36,058 bases of DNA, taken from the NCBI GenBank assembly GCA_022843445.1, contig JALHNS010000010.1, forward strand, positions 1-36,058, written 5' to 3'. The DNA comes from Gemmata sp. (lineage in GTDB: Bacteria > Planctomycetota > Planctomycetia > Gemmatales > Gemmataceae). A program made the translations under genes and the position numbers. Every line of letters begins with the position of its first letter. Position 1 is the stretch's first letter. Below are positions 16,100 to 24,110 of this stretch, piece by piece. The notes beneath the pieces were generated by a model. The model made no database searches, was not told the origin of the DNA, and saw nothing but the letters and a program-made list of their open reading frames with translations.

Positions 16100-17014
16100 A
16101 TGCTCACGTTCTTCTTCTGGAACATGGGAGGCGAAGGACACAAGCGCTCGCCCGACGAAGTGAAGACGGAGGCAGCGCGCGAGCAACGGTTGCTCGCGGT
16201 ATTGCGAAACGTCGCCGAATCGCGCGACGTCGATGTGGTAATGCTAGCCGAGTGCCCGGTCTCCGCGGCGCGCGTGCTGGAGGAACTGAATCGCGGCAGC
16301 ACCCGCCCGCAAAGCATGTGGTTCCGGGACACCGATGCTACCAGCATGTGTGAGCGCGTGCTGATCTTCCCGCGGTTCCCAGCTCGGTTCCTGACGAAGC
16401 GGTCCGAAGGGGCGCGGTACACCGGGCGGCTTCTGAAGCTGCCGGACCCGCGGCCGAGCCTGAACCTGTTCGTCGTCCACTTCGGGAGCAAGCAACACAA
16501 ATCCGAAGCGAGCCAGACGCTCGCAGCCCCGGTGTTCAGCCAAACGGTGCGCGAGTTGGAGAAGAAGTCCAAACACGACCGCACGATTCTGGTCGGCGAC
16601 TTCAACATGAATCCGTTTGAAGACGGGATCGTTGGCGCGGAGGGTCTGAACGCTGCGATGACGCGCCATGTAGTCCAGAAGGAGTCGCGCACAGTGGACG
16701 GCAAACCGTACCCGTTCTTCTACAACCCGATGTGGAGCTTCTTCGGCGATTCGACGCACGCCGCTCACCCACCGAGCAGCCCAGCGCACGAACCGCCGGG
16801 AACGTGCTACTATCCGGCGGGCGAGTCGCGGTGGCACTACTGGAACATTTTCGATCAGGTGCTCTTGCGGCCGAGTCTGTTACCATACTTCAATAACAGC
16901 GATTTGGAGATCGTGACCGGCGACGGCGAAACGCGACTGATTGACGGCAACGGCCTGCCGGCGCGCGTCACGCTCTCCGATCACCTACCTATTTTGTTCC
17001 GGTTGAACGTGTGA
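16100..17014 (+). CDS. Endonuclease/exonuclease/phosphatase (EEP) fold protein
   Basis: 304 residues from ATG at 16100, with no signal peptide. The EEP catalytic set is complete by eye: FWNMG (Asn8), VVMLAECP (Glu51), FVVHFGS (His127), ILVGDFNMNPFED (Asp167, Asn169), NIFDQVLLRP (Asp252) and TLSDHLPILF (Asp294-His295). The fold covers metal-dependent nucleases and lipid or nucleotide phosphatases; the substrate here cannot be read. An insertion at about 200-245 (YPFFYNPMWSFFGDSTHAAH onward) is unusual and may shape specificity. Base composition is clearly less GC-rich than in neighbouring genes, and codon choice is more relaxed. It is followed after 10 bases by a 131-residue unknown protein, so the two probably form one transcript. 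Confidence 0.88.
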   Translation: MLTFFFWNMGGEGHKRSPDEVKTEAAREQRLLAVLRNVAESRDVDVVMLAECPVSAARVLEELNRGSTRPQSMWFRDTDATSMCERVLIFPRFPARFLTKRSEGARYTGRLLKLPDPRPSLNLFVVHFGSKQHKSEASQTLAAPVFSQTVRELEKKSKHDRTILVGDFNMNPFEDGIVGAEGLNAAMTRHVVQKESRTVDGKPYPFFYNPMWSFFGDSTHAAHPPSSPAHEPPGTCYYPAGESRWHYWNIFDQVLLRPSLLPYFNNSDLEIVTGDGETRLIDGNGLPARVTLSDHLPILFRLNV

Positions 17015-17024
17015 GGTGTGAGCC

Positions 17025-17420
17025 ATGCCGGACCTGCTGCCCGACGACTTCGGCACCGAAACCGTAACGCCCCCGGTCACGATCCTGCGCGAACAGGCGG
17101 AACACCTGTCGCGCCGCACCGGTGGTTTGGTCCTTGGCCGTGTGACCACAGCACAACGAGGGGATAAATTCGTACAGCAGTTTGTTCTTGAGGTGCCCTC
17201 ACTCGACAACTATGCATACCAGTTGTTCACAGTTCAACACACAATCATCCTGTACCCAGCGGAACTACGTCACGGGGTGGCAGGGGTCACTCTTCTCACA
17301 ACCACCAAAGACCCAGAAGAGTTCCAGAACGCTCTCCGGGACTTCTTTGCGCTGCCGGAAGTGCGCAAGATCGTTGCCGCGCTCAAGGCCCAAGCGGTGC
17401 CGGCTGGCGCGCCCGCCTGA
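17025..17420 (+). CDS. Unknown 131-residue protein paired with the EEP gene
   Basis: Starts at ATG 17025, 10 bases after the EEP stop. No signal peptide, membrane segment, Cys cluster or known motif is visible. The sequence is a plausible mixed alpha/beta soluble protein: an acidic N-terminus, a strand-rich centre (FVQQFVLEVPSLDNYAYQLF, HTIILYPAELRHGVAGVTLL), then helices (PEEFQNALRDFFALPEVRKI). The stretch around 17150-17300 is markedly less GC-rich than the surrounding genome, as in the EEP gene, suggesting the pair was acquired together. It could be a regulator, chaperone or immunity partner of the nuclease-fold protein, but nothing in the sequence decides this. It ends 3 bases before the convergent DUF1501 gene. 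Confidence 0.75.
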   Translation: MPDLLPDDFGTETVTPPVTILREQAEHLSRRTGGLVLGRVTTAQRGDKFVQQFVLEVPSLDNYAYQLFTVQHTIILYPAELRHGVAGVTLLTTTKDPEEFQNALRDFFALPEVRKIVAALKAQAVPAGAPA

Positions 17421-17423
17421 CCT

Positions 17424-18752
17424 TCACCCCAGCAGCTTCGCGACCGGGCGGCCTTGCACCACGTGGTGCGGGCGTCCGGTTGCGTCCGTCACTGCGGTCG
17501 AGCTGTCGTAGCCCAGCGCCGCGTACATCGTTGCGAACAGTTCCGTCACATGCACCGCGTCGTCCGCCGGGCGGCCGCCGTCTTTCGTGCTCTTGCCCAC
17601 CACGGTTCCGCCGCGCACGCCCGCGCCCGCGAGCACGGTCGAGTAAACGCGGCCCCAGTGGTCGCGACCGCCGCCGCCGTTGATCTTCGGCGTGCGCCCG
17701 AATTCGCCGGTCCACGCCACCAACGTTTCGCTCAGCAGTCCGCGGTCGGATAGGTCGTCTAGCAGCGCCGCGAACGCGCGGTCGATCACCGGGAGCAGCT
17801 TGTCCTTCATCTTCGGGAAGTGCTTGCTGTGCGTGTCGAAGTTCTGTTCGGACTGCTTGAACGTCCACGGCACCGTGACGCACCCGACGCCCGCTTCGAT
17901 CAGCCGCCGGGCCACGAGGCAACTGCGACCGAAGCGGTTGTCGCCGTAGCGGGCCAGCGTGCCGGCCGGCTCGTCGTCGAACCGGAACGCCTTCCACGCG
18001 GCGCTCGAGCGCAGCACGTCCAGCGCCTGCTGTTGGAACCGCGCGAAGTCGTCCGAGCCTTCCGTTGCGCGGCTCGACTGCAGCGCGCCGAGCAACTCGG
18101 CACGGGCCGCGAGGCGCTCCGCGGGCACGTTCGCAGACGGCGCGAAACCGGGGATCGGGTCGCCGGGGAGCCACGTTTCGTCGTGCAAGAACAGCGGATC
18201 CCAGCGCGGGCCGAGGAACCCCGCGTGCTGCCCGCCCCAGTAGGCGTTATTCTGGTCGCCCACTTGCCGCGGCAGTTGCACCGCACCCGGTAGGCCGTTG
18301 CGGTCGCCGCGCAGTTGGCGAATCGCGCTGCCGATGCACGGCGGGTCGCGGCGGTCCACTTGCGGTTCGCCGCCGGACCGCGGGGCGTGCTTCAGCCCGG
18401 TCAGGTTGTAGTGAACGCCGACGCCGTGCGTGTCCGAACCGTGCCACGTCGAGCGGACGATGGCGTAGCGGTGCGCCTGTTTCGCCAAGAGCGGGAGGTG
18501 CTCGCAAATCTGCACACCGGGCACGCTGGTCGCGGTCGGCTTGAACTCGCCGCGCGTGCCCTCGGGCGCGTCCGGTTTCGGGTCGAAGGTTTCCTGCTGC
18601 GCCGGCCCGCCGGTCATGTAGAGGAGAATGAGCGCGCGCCCTTTGGCGGCAGTTCGCGGGGCGGCGCTGGCACGACCGAGGCCGAACAGTGCGAGCGGGC
18701 CGACGCCGAGGAGCGTGCGGCGCGACACTTCGGGCAGAAGAGCGGCGGGCAT
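17424..18752 (-). CDS. DUF1501 family protein, Tat-type signal (copy 1)
   Basis: 442 residues from ATG at 18752; a longer frame to 18926 overlaps the divergent WD40 gene and has no signal peptide. The N-terminus carries VSRRTLLGVGPLALFGLGRA, a twin-Arg (11-12) plus hydrophobic region. DUF1501 marks follow: ALILLYMTGGPAQQETFDPK, GVQICEHLPLLAKQAHRYAI, the mid-region CLVARRLIEAGVGCVTVPW, and near the C-terminus LVAWTGEFGRTPKINGGGGR with DHWGRVYS. DUF1501 belongs to the alkaline-phosphatase/sulfatase-like superfamily and is greatly expanded in planctomycetes. Its reaction is not established. It is usually found beside DUF1549/DUF1553 cytochrome-like proteins, which are absent here. Confidence 0.92.
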   Translation of the reverse strand: MPAALLPEVSRRTLLGVGPLALFGLGRASAAPRTAAKGRALILLYMTGGPAQQETFDPKPDAPEGTRGEFKPTATSVPGVQICEHLPLLAKQAHRYAIVRSTWHGSDTHGVGVHYNLTGLKHAPRSGGEPQVDRRDPPCIGSAIRQLRGDRNGLPGAVQLPRQVGDQNNAYWGGQHAGFLGPRWDPLFLHDETWLPGDPIPGFAPSANVPAERLAARAELLGALQSSRATEGSDDFARFQQQALDVLRSSAAWKAFRFDDEPAGTLARYGDNRFGRSCLVARRLIEAGVGCVTVPWTFKQSEQNFDTHSKHFPKMKDKLLPVIDRAFAALLDDLSDRGLLSETLVAWTGEFGRTPKINGGGGRDHWGRVYSTVLAGAGVRGGTVVGKSTKDGGRPADDAVHVTELFATMYAALGYDSSTAVTDATGRPHHVVQGRPVAKLLG

Positions 18753-18904
18753 TCGGGTGGCCCTCCGAGTTGAGGCGGGAGTTTTGGCGGGATTTTGAGT
18801 GTACCACCGCGAGCGAACTGACGCGAGCGCAAAACCCGGCACTCGCGCGCCGCACCCGCGTGAGCTAAAATACCACGTCGCCCGGTCCCGAACTCGCCTT
18901 CCGC

Positions 18905-19855
18905 ATGAGCGCACCACCCCCCACACAGCAAGCGAAACACATGGCCGACCTGCCGGGGCACGCCGGCGGGGTCGTCGCGGCCGCGTTCACCCCGGACCGC
19001 ACGCTGCTCGTCTCCACCGACATCGGCGGGTCGGCGCGCGTGTGGGTGGTGGGGTCGTCGAAGCCGAGCCTGCGCGGTTCGGTTTACAAGTCCGGCGAGC
19101 ACTTCCGCGCCGCGGCGACCGCGCCGAACAGCCGCACGGTCGCACTCGGCTCCGGCTCCAGCGGCCTCGTGCGCCTGTTCGACCTGTCCGAAAAGGCGCC
19201 CACCGAGGGTTCGAGCCTGCGCGGCGCGCGCGGCGCGGTGGAAGCGCTGGCGTTCTCCGCGGACGGCAAGTTGGTGGCAGGCGGCGGTGAAGACCAGACG
19301 CTGCGCATCTGGGAACCGGGGCCGGGCTTTCGCGGCGACGCGCGGGCCATTCTGCCCGGTCACGCGAAGCCCATCGGCGCGGTCGCGTTCGCGCCGGACG
19401 GCACCACCGCGGCCAGCGGCTCGCGCGACGGCACCGCGCGCGTGTGGACGCTCAGCCGCATTCGCTCGAGCCCGCGCGCGACGCTGCAACACCCCGCGGA
19501 AGTGGACGCGGTCGCGTACCTGCCGGACGGCAAGACGCTCATCACCGCGTGCCGCGACGGGCGCATCCGCCTGTGGGACCTGAGCGCCGTCAGCCCGCCG
19601 GTGCGGGCCGAGTTCGCCGGGCACCCCGGCGGCACGCGGCACTTGGTGTTGGCGTCGGCCGATCTGCTGGTCGGCACTTCCGACGGTTCGAGCGTGCTGA
19701 ACTGGGACCTGCGCAGCGGCGCGCTGGTAGCGAAGTGGGACGTGCAAGGCGGCGCGGGCACCAGCGCCGCGCTGACGCCGGACGGCCGCTACCTCGCGCG
19801 CGGCTCCGCAAACGGCCTCGTGGAACTGTTCCGCGTCGCGGAAAAGCGGGTGTAA
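18905..19855 (+). CDS. WD40 repeat protein
   Basis: 316 residues from ATG at 18905. About seven WD-type blades are visible, with the usual ends RVWVV, RLFDL, RIWEP, RVWTL, RLWDL, NWDLRSG and a last VELFRV, each preceded by phrases such as GAVEALAFSADGKLVAGGGE, GAVAFAPDGTTAASGSRDGT and VAYLPDGKTLITACRDG. This predicts a complete seven-bladed propeller used for protein-protein contacts. There is no signal peptide, so it is cytoplasmic. It shares a 152-base divergent intergenic region with DUF1501 copy 1 and precedes copy 2 on the same strand. A TAAAAT at 18866-18871 could be its -10 box, but no matching -35 is visible. Confidence 0.92.
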   Translation: MSAPPPTQQAKHMADLPGHAGGVVAAAFTPDRTLLVSTDIGGSARVWVVGSSKPSLRGSVYKSGEHFRAAATAPNSRTVALGSGSSGLVRLFDLSEKAPTEGSSLRGARGAVEALAFSADGKLVAGGGEDQTLRIWEPGPGFRGDARAILPGHAKPIGAVAFAPDGTTAASGSRDGTARVWTLSRIRSSPRATLQHPAEVDAVAYLPDGKTLITACRDGRIRLWDLSAVSPPVRAEFAGHPGGTRHLVLASADLLVGTSDGSSVLNWDLRSGALVAKWDVQGGAGTSAALTPDGRYLARGSANGLVELFRVAEKRV

Positions 19856-19865
19856 CGTGCCCCGA

Positions 19866-19958
19866 GGCGCAACGTAAGTCCGCCGGTTGAGTAACACAGG
19901 TACAAGTGCGCGACACCTTCCTCAAGGGTGTCGCCTACGGGCGGACTTGCGTCGCGCC
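19866..19958. repeat. Nested inverted repeat downstream of the WD40 gene
   Basis: The outer arms 19866-19884 and 19940-19958 (19 bp) match with two differences that are wobble-type on the RNA. An inner stem pairs GCGACACC (19910-19917) with GGTGTCGC (19927-19934) around a short loop. The RNA would fold into a two-storey hairpin 10 bases after the WD40 stop. A terminator is the simplest reading, with a dispersed element as the alternative. Confidence 0.7.
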
Positions 19959-20074
19959 ACTCGCCAAGATGGCACCTTCGGCTTTCTGCTTGAACCTCGC
20001 ACCCCGCGCGGGTACTCTGCACTCACTCACCGAACGCGCCCCGCCGATACTCCCTCCCCCGGCAGGCCGATTTC

Positions 20075-21466
20075 ATGCTTCGCGTTCTCGGTCACAGTTC
20101 CGCCGCGTGCGACGGCATTTCGCGCCGCGAACTGCTCGCCGCCGGTTCGCTCGCCGCTCTTCTCGGCACCAGCGCGCGCGCCAGCGCGAAATCACCGAAG
20201 GGTGCGCCCGCGAAGGCCGTCATTCTGCTCGATTTGTTCGGCGGCCCCTCGCACATCGACACCTTCGACCTGAAGCCGGACGCGCCGCCGGAGATTCGCG
20301 GCGAGTTCAAGGGCATCCAAACCGCGCTGCCCGGCTACCGCGTGTGCGAACACCTGCCGCAACTCGCGCAGCGGCTCGACAAGCTCGCGGTGGTGCGCAG
20401 CGTCACGCACAAGTACAACTCGCACAACCCGTACGGGGTGATGACCGGGTTCGACGGCGGGCACGACCAGACCGACTACTTCGCGCGCCCCACGAACCAC
20501 CCCAGCGTGCCGAGCGTGTGCCAGTTTCTCGGCGTCGGGCGCGGGCGCGACCTGCCGGGCTACGTGATGCTCCCCGCGATGCCCGGTTACACGCAAGGGC
20601 TGCGCCGCGCCGGCCCCTACGGCGGCTACCTCGGCCCCCGCTGGGACCCGGTGTGCGCCACCGCCGACGCGCACGCGAACGACAAGATCGCCGAAGACAA
20701 GAACTTCTACAGCCACACGATTACGCCGCTGGGCGAACCGCGGTTGCCGAAGATCGGCGGCGACCTCACCATCGACGCGCTGAACGCGCGCCGCACGCTC
20801 GTACAGCAACTCGACGGCGCGGCGCGCGTGGCCGAAGCGAATCACGCGCACCGGCGGGACGCGGCGTTCGACCTGCTCGCGTCGCCGAAGGCCCGCACCG
20901 CGTTCGACCTGTCGCGCGAGCCGCAGAAGCTCCGCGACCGCTACGGCCCCGGCATCTTCGACCAGAGCGTACTCCTCGCGCGCCGGTTGGTCGAAGCCGG
21001 TGTCACGTTCGTCACAATCCACACCGAGGCGCGGCCGAACGGCCACTGGGACACGCACGAAAACAACTTCAACATGCTCAAGGGCGTGCTGCTCCCGTTC
21101 CTCGACCGCGCGCTCGCGGCGCTGCTCGACGACCTGAGCGAGCGCGGCCTGCTCGAAAGCACGCTCGTGGTGGTAACGGGCGACATGGGCCGCACGCCGA
21201 AGGTGAACGGTAAGGCCGGGCGCGACCACTGGCCGCAGTGCGGGTTCTGCCTGTTCGCGGGCGGCGGCACCCGCGGCGGCATGGTTCACGGCACGACGGA
21301 CAAGACCGCGGCGTTTCCGAGCGACCACCCGGTTTCGGCCGGCGACCTCGTGAGCACCGTGTACCACTTGGTGGGCGTGGACCACGACGAAACGGTGCCG
21401 GACCACACGAACCGCCCGATCCCGATCTCGCACGGCGGAACCCCGATCCGCGGCATTTTGCAATAG
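20075..21466 (+). CDS. DUF1501 family protein, Tat-type signal (copy 2)
   Basis: 463 residues from ATG at 20075. ISRRELLAAGSLAALLGTSA (twin Arg 17-18) is a Tat-like signal. Family motifs are KAVILLDLFGGPSHIDTFDL, GYRVCEHLPQLAQRLDKLAV, SVTHKYNSHNPYGVMTGFDG, LLARRLVEAGVTFVTIHTEA, GHWDTHENNFNMLKG and VVTGDMGRTPKVNGKAGRDH. All blocks expected for DUF1501 are intact, so it is presumably active at or outside the membrane. The enzymatic role is unknown. It is followed by an inverted repeat and then another DUF1501 gene in the same direction. The three copies in this region are divergent from one another, which argues against recent tandem duplication. Confidence 0.93.
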   Translation: MLRVLGHSSAACDGISRRELLAAGSLAALLGTSARASAKSPKGAPAKAVILLDLFGGPSHIDTFDLKPDAPPEIRGEFKGIQTALPGYRVCEHLPQLAQRLDKLAVVRSVTHKYNSHNPYGVMTGFDGGHDQTDYFARPTNHPSVPSVCQFLGVGRGRDLPGYVMLPAMPGYTQGLRRAGPYGGYLGPRWDPVCATADAHANDKIAEDKNFYSHTITPLGEPRLPKIGGDLTIDALNARRTLVQQLDGAARVAEANHAHRRDAAFDLLASPKARTAFDLSREPQKLRDRYGPGIFDQSVLLARRLVEAGVTFVTIHTEARPNGHWDTHENNFNMLKGVLLPFLDRALAALLDDLSERGLLESTLVVVTGDMGRTPKVNGKAGRDHWPQCGFCLFAGGGTRGGMVHGTTDKTAAFPSDHPVSAGDLVSTVYHLVGVDHDETVPDHTNRPIPISHGGTPIRGILQ

Positions 21467-21476
21467 GCAGAGGGTT

Positions 21477-21568
21477 ATCCGCAGATTTCGCAGATGAACG
21501 CAGATTTGAAAACAGAGGCCACGAATTTTGGTCTTCACAATCTGTGTCCATCTGCGAAATCTGCGGAT
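21477..21568. repeat. Inverted repeat, 30-bp arms with two mismatches
   Basis: Arms 21477-21506 and 21539-21568 pair at 28 of 30 positions around a 32-base loop. The arm motif ATCCGCAGATTTCGCAGATG contains internal copies of GCAGAT. It is much more AT-rich than its surroundings and fills most of the 129-base gap between two same-strand DUF1501 genes. Its position just before a ribosome site (GAGGAG) suggests an inserted dispersed element, not a dedicated terminator. Confidence 0.88.
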
Positions 21569-21595
21569 CAACACTCTTCACATTGAGGAGCGCTC

Positions 21596-22990
21596 ATGTT
21601 GAATTTTGGTGACACAGCGCGGTTGGGGCGGCGGGACTTCCTGCGCGCCGGATCGCTCGCGCTCGGCGGGCTTTCGCTACCGTGGCTGCTGCCCACTGCG
21701 AGCGCCGGCACGAAACTCTCGGAACTCGGCAAGCCGGTCACGGACAAGGCCGTGGTGTTCCTGTTCATGCACGGCGGGCCGAGCCAGTTCGAGACGTTCG
21801 ACCCGAAGATGAGCGCCCCGCAAGAGATTCGCAGCGCGACGGGCGAAATCCAAACCGCGGTGCCGGGCCTCACGTTCGGCACGAACTTCCCGAAGCTCGC
21901 GGAGCGCGCGAACCGGTTGTGCGTGGTGCGGTCGTTCGTGCCGGGCGACGCGAACCACGACATCAAGACCATCGTGGGCCGCGACTCGCACATGGCGAAC
22001 CTCGGCAGCGCCTACGCCAGCGCCGCGGGGAGCAACCTGCCCAGCAGCGGGCTTCCGACGAACTGCGTGCTGTTCCCGCGTGCGGTCGATCCGAACGCCG
22101 GCCCGGAGCAGAAGGGGTTCGGGAACTTCGTGGCGCACGGGCCGTTCCCCGCGAGCACCGCGCCGTTCCAACCGGACGGCAACGGCTCGCTCAAGAGCGA
22201 CATGAAGCTGAACGTGCCGCTCGCGCGCCTCGACGACCGGCGCGCGATGCTGAGCGCGTTCGACGCGGCGAAAGCCGACTACGACACGCACTTCGAGAGC
22301 TTCGATTCCGCGCGGCAGAAGGCGTTCAGCTTGCTACTCGGCAACTCCGCGGAGGCGTTCGACCTGAGTAAAGAGGACGCGAAGACGGTGGCGAAGTACG
22401 ACACCGAAAAGCTGTACGACGTGACGAAGATCAACAAGAAGTGGAACAACTGGAAGCACTACACCGACAACGCGAAGACGCTCGGCAAGCTGCTGCTCTT
22501 GGCGCGCCGGTTGGTGGAACGCGGGGCGGGGTTCGTGACGGTGACAACGAACTTCGTGTGGGATATGCACGCGGACGTGAATAACGCGACGATGACCGAG
22601 GGCATGGGGTACATGGCCCCGCCGTTCGACCACGCGGTGAGCGCGTTACTCGACGACCTGAAGGAGCGCGGCCTCGAAGACAAGGTGCTGCTGGTGGCGT
22701 GCGGGGAGATGGGCCGCACGCCGCGGATCAACAAGAACGCGGGTCGCGACCACTGGGGCAACTTGGGGCCGCTCTTGCTGGCCGGCGGCGGCGTGCCGGG
22801 CGGCGCGGTGATCGGCAAGTCGAACGCGAGCGGCGGCGAACCCGCTTCGGACCCGGTGAAGGTGCAGAACCTGATCGGCACAATCATGCACACGCTGTTC
22901 GACACCGGCAAGTTGCGCGTGACCCGCGGCGTGAGCCGCGAACTGCAACAACTCGCCGACTACGCCCCGATCCGCGGCTTGGGCGGGTGA
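21596..22990 (+). CDS. DUF1501 family protein, Tat-type signal (copy 3)
   Basis: 464 residues from ATG at 21596, preceded by GAGGAG six bases upstream. LGRRDFLRAGSLALGGLSLP (10-29) is a textbook twin-Arg signal. Family blocks include AVVFLFMHGGPSQFETFDPK, GLTFGTNFPKLAERANRLCV, FVPGDANHDIKTIVGRDSHM, LLARRLVERGAGFVTVTTNF, VWDMHADVNNATMTEG and LLVACGEMGRTPRINKNAGR. HDIKTIVGRDSHM and MHADVNNATM differ from the other two copies and place this copy in a separate subfamily. It is exported; the reaction is unknown. It ends 3 bases before the convergent stop of the galectin operon, with no terminator between. Confidence 0.93.
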   Translation: MLNFGDTARLGRRDFLRAGSLALGGLSLPWLLPTASAGTKLSELGKPVTDKAVVFLFMHGGPSQFETFDPKMSAPQEIRSATGEIQTAVPGLTFGTNFPKLAERANRLCVVRSFVPGDANHDIKTIVGRDSHMANLGSAYASAAGSNLPSSGLPTNCVLFPRAVDPNAGPEQKGFGNFVAHGPFPASTAPFQPDGNGSLKSDMKLNVPLARLDDRRAMLSAFDAAKADYDTHFESFDSARQKAFSLLLGNSAEAFDLSKEDAKTVAKYDTEKLYDVTKINKKWNNWKHYTDNAKTLGKLLLLARRLVERGAGFVTVTTNFVWDMHADVNNATMTEGMGYMAPPFDHAVSALLDDLKERGLEDKVLLVACGEMGRTPRINKNAGRDHWGNLGPLLLAGGGVPGGAVIGKSNASGGEPASDPVKVQNLIGTIMHTLFDTGKLRVTRGVSRELQQLADYAPIRGLGG

Positions 22991-22993
22991 CGT

Positions 22994-24091
22994 TCAATAA
23001 GTGCGGTCGCACACCATGCAATAACGCGCACCGGGTGCGCCGGGACACTTGCGCCCGCAACCGGGGCACATCGACGGATCGGGCGGCGGTTTGATCGCGG
23101 GTTTCACGGGCACCGGCGGCGGAACGATTTCGGCGACCGGCAACGGCGCGTCGTCTTCGGTCGGTTGCGCCTTCGGGCGCTTGTGGCGCACCACGACCGC
23201 CGGCGCGCCGCTCGCGGTGCGCACCGTGACCGTGACGCGACCCACTTCCATCTCGAACCCGTCGCCCACTTCGGTTTCGGTTCCGCTCTCGCGGTCGTCA
23301 CACACCACGCGCCCGTCGCGCACGAAGAACCGCACCGCGATCGGCGCGGCCCCGCGCGCCCACACGGTACACGCGCGCGCGTCGCTGCCGATCTTCACCG
23401 GTTCCGGGCCGAGCGTTACCGTAACCGTTTCGCGCTCGCCGTACCTCACCTCCAACCACGCGCGGCGGAACGACAGTTCCGCGACCGTGAGCGCCAGCCC
23501 CATGCAGAAACCGAGGGCCGTTCCGCCCGCCACGCGACCGAGTGCTTCGCCGAACGTCATCGACAGCGCGAGGAAACCGATACAGCCGACCGCGCCACCC
23601 GCCGCGCCGCCCGCGAGACCGTGCGCCCACTTCATGTTCGGAACGAGGAACGACAGCCCGGTGCCGGCCAACCCGCCGAGAATCGCCCACGCGATGATGC
23701 GCACGAGGGCGTTCGCAGCGAAGTTGTCGAGCGGAGCGATAAAGTAGAACAGTTGCGCCAAGCACCCGCCGAACGCGCCCGCGAACACCCCGCCACCGAC
23801 CCCGAGCGCGACGCGCGCCGCGTCCGGCGCTGTGCCTTTCAGGTAGGTGTGTTGGCCGACAGTGAGGGCGGCGCAAATCAGCGCCGTCAGGCCCGCCGAC
23901 CATACCGCTACGGTAATCAACAGGTGGCGCACGAGGTTCGCGCGGGCGATCCGCCCGCGCTCGAGGTCGGCGTCCAGAACCGAGTACAGTGGTTCGGCGA
24001 TGAACAGCGCACCGACGAATCCGCCGAGCGCACCGTACAGACCGAACAAAAGAGGCTTGGGTAAGCCGGCGAGAAACTTGGGCGCGGGCAT
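22994..24091 (-). CDS. Six-TM membrane protein with FHA-like domain and C-terminal zinc ribbon
   Basis: 365 residues from ATG at 24091, with GGAGG four bases upstream. A GTG one codon earlier is too close to that site. About six Gly/Ala-rich hydrophobic segments lie within residues 14-205 (for example LFGLYGALGGFVGALFIAEP and ALGVGGGVFAGAFGGCLAQL). A beta-rich domain at about 211-293 reads AWLEVRYGERETVTVTLGPE, VKIGSDARACTVWARGAAPI and RFFVRDGRVVCDD. The GSD step, conserved spacing and final strands resemble an FHA domain, but the phosphothreonine-binding residues are not clearly preserved. A Pro-rich linker (310-340) leads to a C-terminal zinc ribbon, CPGC (342-345) and CMVC (358-361). Six spans would put both ends in the cytoplasm. 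It is the last gene of the WD40-galectin operon and may anchor the galectin or the propeller at the membrane. Confidence 0.8.
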   Translation of the reverse strand: MPAPKFLAGLPKPLLFGLYGALGGFVGALFIAEPLYSVLDADLERGRIARANLVRHLLITVAVWSAGLTALICAALTVGQHTYLKGTAPDAARVALGVGGGVFAGAFGGCLAQLFYFIAPLDNFAANALVRIIAWAILGGLAGTGLSFLVPNMKWAHGLAGGAAGGAVGCIGFLALSMTFGEALGRVAGGTALGFCMGLALTVAELSFRRAWLEVRYGERETVTVTLGPEPVKIGSDARACTVWARGAAPIAVRFFVRDGRVVCDDRESGTETEVGDGFEMEVGRVTVTVRTASGAPAVVVRHKRPKAQPTEDDAPLPVAEIVPPPVPVKPAIKPPPDPSMCPGCGRKCPGAPGARYCMVCDRTY

Positions 24092-24110
24092 CACGCCTCC
24101 GAGGGGCAGG

